From assembly GCA_021783435.1 (NCBI GenBank), contig JAJXUC010000206.1, forward strand, positions 1-5,034: DNA of 5,034 nt, given 5' to 3'. Position numbers and translations under genes: made by a program. The notes beneath the pieces were generated by a model. It saw only the letters and a list, made by a program, of their open reading frames with translations. It had not been told where the DNA came from and did not search any database. Of this stretch, positions 1 to 4,749 are shown piece by piece (the first letter of the stretch is position 1; each line of letters starts with the position of its first letter). The stretch comes from Pseudomonadota bacterium. Lineage in GTDB: Bacteria; Pseudomonadota; Gammaproteobacteria; Burkholderiales; Burkholderiaceae.

Positions 1-24
1 CTCACCCGGGTGAAGGTGCGCTGA
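1..24 (+). CDS. hoxG: 3' end of uptake [NiFe]-hydrogenase large subunit (partial)
   Basis: The first 24 bases read in frame 1 as LTRVKVR followed by TGA. This resembles the extreme C-terminus of group 1 hydrogenase large subunits (HyaB/HupL/HoxG), which commonly end in a short K-V-K/R tail after the DPCxxCxxH nickel-ligand motif. The downstream neighbour is the cytochrome b subunit, which is where the large-subunit gene is expected. If correct, these residues belong to the C-terminal extension that the maturation protease removes after nickel insertion, so they would be absent from the mature enzyme. Only seven codons are visible, so the call rests mostly on context; the nickel-ligand motif itself lies outside the window. 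Confidence 0.62.
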   Translation, partial: LTRVKVR

Positions 25-28
25 CGCA

Positions 29-58
29 GCGGGGCCTGCGCCTTTGGCCGGGCCCCGC
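29..58 (+). promoter_or_regulatory. GC-rich hairpin between large-subunit and cytochrome genes
   Basis: GCGGGGCC (29-36) pairs perfectly with GGCCCCGC (51-58), an 8-bp all-GC stem. Inside the 14-nt loop, GCC/GGC (40-42 and 46-48) can add a smaller stem. It starts 4 nt after the large-subunit stop and ends 14 nt before the Shine-Dalgarno of hoxZ. There is no T-tract, so it is unlikely to be a full terminator. An mRNA-stabilising or attenuating role that sets large-subunit to cytochrome stoichiometry is an inference. Confidence 0.5.
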
Positions 59-72
59 GCCATTGACGAATC

Positions 73-78
73 AGGAGA
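73..78 (+). promoter_or_regulatory. Ribosome binding site for hoxZ
   Basis: AGGAGA sits 5 nt before the ATG at 84. It fixes the start of the cytochrome gene there and argues against the in-frame TTG at 63, which has no comparable site. Confidence 0.75.
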
Positions 79-83
79 CAAGC

Positions 84-803
84 ATGAGCGCGCAGTCCAC
101 GCATCAAACCCATGTCGAGCCGGCGGTATATGTGTACGAGGCACCAATCCGGCTCTGGCATTGGATCCAGTTCTTCGCCATTGCCACGCTTTGCGTGACA
201 GGGTTTGTGATCGGTCATCCGTTGCCCAGTCAGCCGGGCCAGCCCTACGACCACTTTCTGATGGGCTACATCCGGTTCGCACATTTCACGGCCGCGTACA
301 TCTTCATCATCGGTTTCTTGTTTCGGATCTACTGGGCCTTCGCGGGCAACGCACACGCCCGCGAAATCTTCCTGCCGCCGATCTTCCGGGGCGAGTATTG
401 GCGGGGCGTCTGGCATGAGATCAAGTGGTACCTCTTTCTCGCCCGCGAGCCAAAGAAGTATTCGGGGCACAATCCGCTCGCCCTCCTGGCGATGCATATC
501 ATGTTCGTGTGGGGATCGATCTTCATTATCCTCACAGGACTCGCGCTATTCGGTGAGGGAACTCAGGAAGGTTCGTGGCAATACGATTGGTTCTCGTCTT
601 GGATCACCCCGCTCTTCGGACAGCCACAGGCGGTGCGCACTGCGCACCACTTGGCGATGTGGTACCTGATCACGTTCATCCTCGTGCACGTTTATGTGGC
701 TATCCGTGAGGACATCATGTCGCGCCAGTCCATCGTCAGTTCCATGATCAATGGCTGGCGGACCTTCAAGGACACGCGCCGTGTCGAGGGTGACGAGTTC
801 TGA
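84..803 (+). CDS. hoxZ: Ni/Fe-hydrogenase b-type cytochrome subunit (HoxZ/HupC/HyaC family)
   Basis: This 239-aa integral membrane dihaem cytochrome b anchors the periplasm-facing uptake hydrogenase dimer and passes electrons from H2 to the quinone pool. The family opening is clear: V-Y-E-A-P-I-R-L-W-H-W at residues 16-27. Four hydrophobic segments lie near residues 26-44, 64-82, 130-152 and 187-205. Histidines at 26, 67, 188/189 and 202 sit almost exactly where the four haem ligands of Wolinella HydC are known (about 25, 67, 186, 200). Length is normal for the family. The gene follows the large-subunit end by 59 bp, so the two are surely co-transcribed. The usual next gene, a hydrogenase maturation protease, is missing here. 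No truncation or frameshift is seen. HupC, HyaC and HoxZ are names for the same subunit; the choice between them is arbitrary. Confidence 0.95.
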   Translation: MSAQSTHQTHVEPAVYVYEAPIRLWHWIQFFAIATLCVTGFVIGHPLPSQPGQPYDHFLMGYIRFAHFTAAYIFIIGFLFRIYWAFAGNAHAREIFLPPIFRGEYWRGVWHEIKWYLFLAREPKKYSGHNPLALLAMHIMFVWGSIFIILTGLALFGEGTQEGSWQYDWFSSWITPLFGQPQAVRTAHHLAMWYLITFILVHVYVAIREDIMSRQSIVSSMINGWRTFKDTRRVEGDEF

Positions 804-841
804 CCCGAGAAGGCAGGTGGATGGCGTTCGCCTCGTCCGCA

Positions 842-866
842 GCGCGGCAGCGTCAGGCTGCCGCGC
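842..866 (+). terminator. Strong hairpin after hoxZ, probable transcription terminator
   Basis: GCGCGGCAGC (842-851) and GCTGCCGCGC (857-866) form a perfect 10-bp stem with a 5-nt loop (GTCAG), 38 nt after the hoxZ stop. There is no T-run downstream (CGATTCCGCCC), so it is not a textbook intrinsic terminator. Stable stems without U-tracts are common at operon ends in GC-rich proteobacteria, where they block 3' exonucleases or work with Rho. The loss of coding content downstream fits an operon end. Confidence 0.5.
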
Positions 867-1294
867 CGATTCCGCCCGTTGGACATCGTCATATGATGAA
901 TTCTCGACAATTGCATGATATCGCGCAGGGCCTGCACAGACCGCAAGGGCCAAGTAACTTTGGCTAGGCTGCCCGGAGCGGCTGACTGCAAACTCGGCCG
1001 CCGGTGGGATGGGCACGGTCGCGCAGCATTCTTGGATGATCGGCTCTTCCAGGCGGCTCATCAACCGCACCTCGCACTACATCGCACGGTTGAAAGCATG
1101 TTCGACGCCGGGATGTCTGGAAATAAGGTTGGGGTACAGGAGTTGACGCCGAAAATGCTTGAACAGGAGCGCAATCTTAGTTCGGCGCTGATGGCGTTGG
1201 CGACGCGTCTGAGCCAAAGCTGAGCGGGCCGCTTGACGTCGGCGTCGCGATTGGCCAAGCTCATCCAAGCTAGAAGAGTTTCCAGTAGAGCGAC
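867..1294. other. Mostly non-coding, lower-GC spacer between hoxZ and hoxN
   Basis: No recognised gene lies here. The stretch contains AT-richer patches (for example around 885-921) and is clearly less GC-rich from about 1080 onward than the genes on either side. A direct repeat CCAAGCT occurs at 1255-1261 and 1265-1271, one helical turn apart, next to the palindrome TTGGCCAA (1251-1258). No transposase, terminal inverted repeats or tRNA-like structure could be made out. The sequence could be the remains of lost hydrogenase accessory genes or of an insertion. The doubtful ORF 915-1223 is listed separately. Confidence 0.45.
915..1223 (+). CDS. Doubtful hypothetical ORF, 102 aa
   Basis: I do not recognise this ORF. 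It has an ATG at 915 but no Shine-Dalgarno ahead of it. The first half, rich in Arg and Cys, does not look protein-like. The last ~60 residues, from about LDDRLFQAAHQ, look more natural: they are helix-prone, with HxxxH spacing and an ending rich in Leu and Ala (ALMALATRL). A start at the ATG at 1099 would give a 41-aa product, again with no good ribosome site. It could be the decayed C-terminal piece of a helical protein or chance. GC at third codon positions in the last part is roughly two thirds, below that of the confident genes. Confidence 0.2.
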   Translation: MISRRACTDRKGQVTLARLPGAADCKLGRRWDGHGRAAFLDDRLFQAAHQPHLALHRTVESMFDAGMSGNKVGVQELTPKMLEQERNLSSALMALATRLSQS

Positions 1295-1309
1295 TGGCAC
1301 GAAATGTGT
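1295..1309 (+). promoter_or_regulatory. Candidate sigma-54-like promoter of hoxN (-24 perfect, -12 degenerate)
   Basis: TGGCACG (1295-1301) matches the full -24 consensus of sigma-54 promoters. At the correct spacing the -12 box reads GTGT instead of TTGC, so the G is kept but the C is lost. A start of transcription near 1320 would leave about 30 nt of leader before the hoxN ATG. Sigma-54 control with a HoxA/HupR-type activator is known for hydrogenase genes in Cupriavidus and Rhizobium. The weak -12 box keeps confidence low; no convincing sigma-70 promoter was found instead. Confidence 0.3.
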
Positions 1310-1313
1310 ATGC

Positions 1314-1323
1314 GATGTACATC
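1314..1323. promoter_or_regulatory. Perfect 10-bp palindrome GATGTACATC upstream of hoxN
   Basis: GATGTACATC is its own reverse complement and lies 28 nt before the hoxN start codon, over the expected transcription start. The position suits a repressor operator. The surrounding GTAT (1308-1311) and ATAC (1338-1341) are symmetric ends but at a spacing unlike the E. coli NikR box, so assignment to NikR is not supported. Confidence 0.3.
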
Positions 1324-1341
1324 ATCCTTCTTACGATATAC

Positions 1342-1347
1342 GAGGGG
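1342..1347 (+). promoter_or_regulatory. Ribosome binding site for hoxN
   Basis: GAGGGG lies 4 nt before the ATG at 1352 and favours that start over the in-frame ATGs at 1304 and 1310, which have no Shine-Dalgarno. Confidence 0.65.
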
Positions 1348-1351
1348 CAAC

Positions 1352-2413
1352 ATGAGCGTTTTCATGGCGGCGCGCGGACTGATAAGTGGGGGAACGAGCC
1401 GCCGGGTTGTTGGCATTTACATATTTCTCGTTGTCGCCAACCTCGCACTCTGGGGTGGGGCGTTCGCGGTGTTCCACGACTACCCGCTGCTGCTGGGTAC
1501 CGCGCTGCTTGCCTATGGTTTCGGCCTGCGCCACGCCGTGGACGCCGACCACATCGCGGCGATCGATAACGTCACCCGCAAATTGATGCAACAGGGCCAG
1601 CGGCCCGTCGGCGTGGGCTTATTCTTTTCACTCGGTCACTCCACCATCGTCTTCGGCCTGTCGGCGGCGGTCGCGGGCACTGCCGTAGCGCTCAAGGAGC
1701 GGTTCCACGCGCTGTCGAGCTGGGGCAACATCTTCGGCACGCTGGTGTCGGCCTTCTTCCTGCTGACCATCGCGGTCATGAACCTGCTGGTTCTCCTGTC
1801 CATCATTGCCACCTTCCAGCGCGTGAAGGCAGGCGGGAGCTATTCCGACGAGGACCTCAACATCCTGCTGGCCCAGCGCGGCTTTTTCGGGCGCATCTTT
1901 CGCGGCTTGTTCGAGATCGTCAACCATTCCTGGCAGATGTACTTCGTGGGCTTTCTGTTCGGCCTGGGGTTCGACACTGCCACCGAGGTCGGCCTGCTCG
2001 GCATCGCCGCTTCGGCTTCCCATGGCTTGCCCATCTGGTCGATCATGGTCTTTCCTGCCCTGTTCACCGCTGGCATGGCCCTGGTCGACACGACGGACTC
2101 CATCCTCATGCTCGGCGCCTATGGCTGGGCCTTCATGAAGCCGATGCGCAAGCTGTTCTACAACATCACCATCACCTCGGTGTCCGTGCTTGTGGCAGTG
2201 CTCGTCTGCGGGATCGAGACCCTGGGGCTGATCCAGCGCGAATGCAGCCTGGCGGGACGATTCTGGAATCCCATCGCTGCGATCAATGGCGACACGGCGT
2301 TCGGCATGCTCGGCTACACGATCATCGGGGTGTTCCTCGCCGCCTGGCTCATCTCGGTCGCTGTCTACAAGCTCAATCGCTACGACGACATCGAAGTCGT
2401 GCGTGCCGACTGA
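1352..2413 (+). CDS. hoxN: HoxN/HupN/NixA family high-affinity nickel permease (NiCoT)
   Basis: This 353-aa inner-membrane secondary transporter imports Ni2+ (some members also Co2+) for insertion into [NiFe]-hydrogenase. All four family signatures are present: RHAVDADHIAAIDN (residues 60-73, the metal-selectivity helix), LGHST (94-98), LGFDTATE (205-212) and GMALVDTTD (241-249). Hydrophobic segments consistent with the eight-helix NiCoT fold fill the rest, and a polar loop lies around 158-176. The length and the C-terminal L-x-R-Y-D-D ending are like those of Cupriavidus HoxN. The start at 1352 is chosen for its Shine-Dalgarno; starting at 1304 would add 16 unlikely residues. It lies 548 bp after the hydrogenase cytochrome and 16 bp before a nikR remnant, a context pointing to nickel supply for the hydrogenase. 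Nickel rather than cobalt preference is inferred from this context. The gene appears intact. Confidence 0.95.
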   Translation: MSVFMAARGLISGGTSRRVVGIYIFLVVANLALWGGAFAVFHDYPLLLGTALLAYGFGLRHAVDADHIAAIDNVTRKLMQQGQRPVGVGLFFSLGHSTIVFGLSAAVAGTAVALKERFHALSSWGNIFGTLVSAFFLLTIAVMNLLVLLSIIATFQRVKAGGSYSDEDLNILLAQRGFFGRIFRGLFEIVNHSWQMYFVGFLFGLGFDTATEVGLLGIAASASHGLPIWSIMVFPALFTAGMALVDTTDSILMLGAYGWAFMKPMRKLFYNITITSVSVLVAVLVCGIETLGLIQRECSLAGRFWNPIAAINGDTAFGMLGYTIIGVFLAAWLISVAVYKLNRYDDIEVVRAD

Positions 2414-2429
2414 AGCTGGGCCGCCGCCC

Positions 2430-2537
2430 ATGGAACGATTCGCCATTTCGATCGACGACAATCTCGCCGGCCAGTTCGACGCGCAACTCAAATTGGGTTG
2501 CTACGCGACGGGCGACTGCCGTCTACTATCGTCGTAG
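2430..2537 (+). pseudogene. nikR: Truncated nikR (nickel-responsive ribbon-helix-helix repressor), N-terminus only
   Basis: The 35-residue reading frame opens with MERFAISIDDNLAGQFD, the typical NikR start: the beta-strand that enters the DNA major groove (contact positions 3, 5, 7 are here R, A, S) followed by D-D and helix A. The family normally continues with G-Y-x-N-R-S-E-A-I-R-D and a ~90-residue C-terminal nickel-binding domain with conserved His and Cys. Here similarity stops after C-Y-A-T (about base 2510), and the frame ends at a TAG at 2535-2537. Helix B and all nickel ligands are gone, so it cannot work as a nickel sensor. It begins 16 bp after hoxN, as expected for a regulator co-transcribed with its target. 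A short hairpin (2417-2421 with 2426-2430) touches the start codon. Recognition rests on about 27 residues. Confidence 0.72.
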
Positions 2538-2562
2538 CCGTCTGGCTCACCACCGACTCCCC

Positions 2563-3030
2563 ATGAGACTGCTTGTCGTCGAGGACAACCACGCATTGGT
2601 GGCCAACTTGTTTGCCTACTTCGAGGCGCGTGGTCACATCCTGGACGCAGCGCACGACGGCGCCACCGGTCTGCGCCTTGCCGCGGACAACCACTACGAC
2701 GCGATCGTTCTCGACTGGACGTTGCCGCGCATGGACGGCGTGCGTGTCCTGCAGGCGCTGCGCCAAAACGTGCGAAAGGATGTCCCCGTACTGATGCTCA
2801 CGGCCAAGGGAGAAACAGCTGACAAGATCGAGGCGCTGCATACCGGCGCCGACGACTACCTGGTCAAGCCTTTCGACCTGGCGGAGTTGGACGCGCGGCT
2901 GCTCGCGCAAGTCCGCAGCGCCAGCGACCGGGTTCGGGAGCGCTCCGGTCAGTCGCTCATCCTTCACCGCGGCGCCCCGCGCGTGCAACTCGTCAACGCC
3001 AACGTCAGCGGAAGTGCCGGGGCGTCGTGA
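2563..3030 (+). CDS. Truncated OmpR-type response regulator: receiver domain without DNA-binding domain, fused to RND-derived tail
   Basis: The 155-aa product starts MRLLVVEDN. A complete receiver domain (about residues 1-118) shows the acidic pair E7/D8, phosphoacceptor D51 in VLDWTLPRMDG, T80 in MLTAKG and K102 in YLVKPFD, so phosphorylation by a histidine kinase is plausible. OmpR/PhoB-family proteins run to about 220-240 aa with a winged-helix domain, absent here. From about residue 128 the tail (ILHRGAPRVQLVNANVSG) no longer looks like a regulator but like the periplasmic part of a heavy-metal RND pump, whose remainder follows in another frame. This gene is therefore the 5' half of a deletion fusion. 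No Shine-Dalgarno precedes the ATG, and no kinase gene is in the window. The product cannot regulate transcription directly; acting as a phosphate sink is conceivable but unproven. Confidence 0.8.
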   Translation: MRLLVVEDNHALVANLFAYFEARGHILDAAHDGATGLRLAADNHYDAIVLDWTLPRMDGVRVLQALRQNVRKDVPVLMLTAKGETADKIEALHTGADDYLVKPFDLAELDARLLAQVRSASDRVRERSGQSLILHRGAPRVQLVNANVSGSAGAS

Positions 3031-3779
3031 CCCTGGCCCGCCGCCGGCTTGCCTGCCTGTCCATGGCCTCTGGCGACTACCTGCGCATCGGCGGCACCGC
3101 GGCGGCATCGGGGCAAGCCAGACTGCAGTTGGCGCTGGACTTCGGTCTGGCCCTGGCGGCGATCCTGGGCCTGCTGGTGATCGCGCTGCACGACGGGCGG
3201 ACGGTGGCGCTGCTAGCAGCCAACCTGCCATTCGCGCTGGCGTGTGGGATCGGCGCGATCTGGATCGCTCGACTGCCCATCTCGCTGGGCGCGGCGGTCG
3301 GCTTCGTGACGGTTTTCGGGATCACCTTGCGCAATTCCATCATGCTGCTGTCGCACTGCCGGTCACTGGTGACCGAGGACGGTCTGCCCTGGTCTTGGGA
3401 GACGGCGCGACTCGGGGCGATGCACTGGCTGATGCCCATCCTGATGACCGCCTCGGTCACGGCGCTGGGCCTGCTAACCCTGGCGATTGGAGCGCATCTT
3501 CCGGGCCAGGAGATCGAAGGACCGATGGCCATCGTCATCCTCGGCGGCCTGTTCAGTTCGACCGCACTGACCCTGCTGCTGCTGCCGATCCTGGCGCTGC
3601 GCTTCGCGCGGTTCGGGGCGGCGGAGCAGTGGGGTGAAGCGGCCAAGCGCATGCCGCGCCGGATGTCGTCGGCTTCGGCCACCCACTCGGGGCTGGATGT
3701 CGCCACGCGTTTCGTGTGTCGGGAAGGGTTCGTGTCCATGCCTGGCTCGCTGGCCGTGCGGCCGTTGGCGGCAGCATAG
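3027..3779 (+). pseudogene. C-terminal remnant of a heavy-metal efflux RND pump (CzcA/CusA family)
   Basis: CzcA/CusA proteins are ~1040-1080-aa inner-membrane proton antiporters that export Co, Zn, Cd, Ni or Cu/Ag through a tripartite complex. Only the last fifth is present. In this frame, GDYLRIGGTAAASGQ (16-30) is the end of the second periplasmic loop, followed by five hydrophobic helices matching TM8-TM12. Signatures are ANLPFAL (65-71), GFVTVFGITLRNSIMLLSH (92-110), PILMTASVTALGL (137-149) and GQEIEGPMAIVILGG (160-174). The pump domain, TM4 proton-relay acids and metal site are missing. Homology starts upstream in the preceding gene's frame (about 2940) and shifts at a GGGG run (3019-3022). 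The GTG at 3027 overlaps the previous stop and has no ribosome site. After LALRF (193) an unrelated ~50-residue tail runs to 3779. A functional pump is impossible; the metal substrate cannot be told. Confidence 0.85.
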
Positions 3780-3876
3780 CAGCCGGCGGCCGCGATGCCG
3801 GCGCGGTCCGGAAGGATTGAGGCGATCGAGCAAACGCGGCAAGGACAAGGCAAGCCGCACGAGCGACCATGTCGCC

Positions 3877-4749
3877 ATGCGCACTCGCACCGTTCCTGCC
3901 CAAGCCTACGCCAAGCGTTTCGACGCCGTTCTGGCCTACATCGACGCCAACCTCGAAGGCGACCTGTCGGTGCAGGCGCTGAGCCGCGTCGCGAACTTCT
4001 CGGCGTTTCACTTCCATCGCCAGTTCAGCGCCTACGTCGGCGTGCCGGTGGCGCGCTACGTGCAACTGATGCGCCTGCGTCGGGCCGCGCACCGTTTGGT
4101 GTCCCAGGCTGGGTGCTCGGTGCTGCAAGCCGCGCTCGAAGCCGGCTTCGAAAGCCCCGAGGCGTTCTCGCGGGCCTTCCGGCGGGCGTTCGGCGTGGCG
4201 CCCAGCCGCTTCCGGCGCGAGCCGAACTGGCGGGTCTGGAGCGCGGTGTTCGTCGTCCCCCATTTTTCCAGGAGCATGGTCATGAAAGTCCGCATTGTCG
4301 AATTTCCGTCCACCCGTGTCGCGGCGCTGTCGCACCGGGGCGCCCCCGGCCTGGTCAACGCCAGCGTGCAGCGTTTCATCGCGTGGCGCCAGCAAAGCGG
4401 CCAGTCGCCGGTGCAAAGCAGCCGCACCTTCGGCATTCCCCACGGCAACCCGGACACCACGCCACCCGACGAGTTCCGCTTCGACATCTGCGGCGAGATC
4501 GCCGAGTCCGTGGCGCCGAACGACTTCGGCGTGTACGAGTTCGTCATACCCGGAGGGCGCTGCGCCGTCATGCGCCATGTCGGCTCCCCGGACCACATCG
4601 GCGAGACGATCTACCCGATCTATCGCGACTGGCTGCCCGAAAGCGGCGAGGAATTGCGCGACCAGCCGCTGTTCTTCCACTACCTCAGCGTCTATCCGGA
4701 AACCCCGCTGGAACAGTGGCAAACCGACATCTACATTCCACTCGCGTAG
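3877..4749 (+). CDS. AraC-family transcriptional regulator with C-terminal GyrI-like effector-binding domain
   Basis: The 290-aa cytoplasmic protein has the AraC double helix-turn-helix at its N-terminus (about residues 12-112): the opening RFDAVLAYIDANLEGDLSVQAL, first HTH with VANFSAFHFHRQF (38-50), and second HTH with AALEAGFESPEAFSRAFRRAFGVAPSRFR (85-113), the classic family signature. A linker (114-135) leads to a GyrI/SbmC-like small-molecule-binding domain (136-290), recognisable from VRIVEFPSTRVAALSHRG and the ending YPIYRDWLPESG...QTDIYIPL. This is the architecture of the Rob type, in which a ligand, often a hydrophobic or cationic compound, controls DNA binding. The start is the ATG at 3877, which lacks a strong Shine-Dalgarno; no better one was found. 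It lies 97 bp after the RND tail and looks intact. Ligand and targets are unknown; regulation of an efflux or stress gene is only a family tendency. Confidence 0.92.
   Translation: MRTRTVPAQAYAKRFDAVLAYIDANLEGDLSVQALSRVANFSAFHFHRQFSAYVGVPVARYVQLMRLRRAAHRLVSQAGCSVLQAALEAGFESPEAFSRAFRRAFGVAPSRFRREPNWRVWSAVFVVPHFSRSMVMKVRIVEFPSTRVAALSHRGAPGLVNASVQRFIAWRQQSGQSPVQSSRTFGIPHGNPDTTPPDEFRFDICGEIAESVAPNDFGVYEFVIPGGRCAVMRHVGSPDHIGETIYPIYRDWLPESGEELRDQPLFFHYLSVYPETPLEQWQTDIYIPLA
4270..4284 (+). promoter_or_regulatory. Internal ribosome binding site and ATG within the AraC gene
   Basis: AGGAG (4270-4274) lies 7 nt ahead of an in-frame ATG at 4282 (Met136), exactly at the start of the GyrI-like domain. 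It is a stronger translation signal than that of the full-length gene. Use would give a 155-aa effector domain (4282-4749) of the size of free-standing SbmC/GyrI proteins. Confidence 0.4.

Noticed and set aside
63..83. Longer start for the cytochrome gene at TTG 63
   Set aside because: The seven extra residues are encoded by the Shine-Dalgarno region itself, and the ATG at 84 has an ideal AGGAGA at 5-nt spacing.
879..921. Sigma-70 promoter in the AT-richer patch after the hoxZ hairpin
   Set aside because: TTGGAC at 879 has no acceptable -10 at 16-18 nt, and CATGAT/TGATAT near 914-921 has no -35.
1308..1341. NikR operator with GTAT...ATAC ends upstream of hoxN
   Set aside because: Only 4-bp arms match, and their spacing is about 6 nt longer than in the known GTATGA-N16-TCATAC box, so it is not a supported NikR site.
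804..1351. Insertion sequence remnant in the hoxZ-hoxN spacer
   Set aside because: No transposase fragment, terminal inverted repeats or target duplication could be identified by eye.
1628..2491. 287-codon open frame on the reverse strand
   Set aside because: It is antisense to hoxN, and its biased composition (many Gln, Glu, His, Asp) is typical of the reverse frame of a membrane protein gene.
2493..2529. Sigma-70 promoter for the response regulator (TACTAT at 2524 as -10)
   Set aside because: The -10 is fair, but no -35 lies at a permitted distance: TTGCTA is 20 nt away and TTGGGT is 25 nt away.
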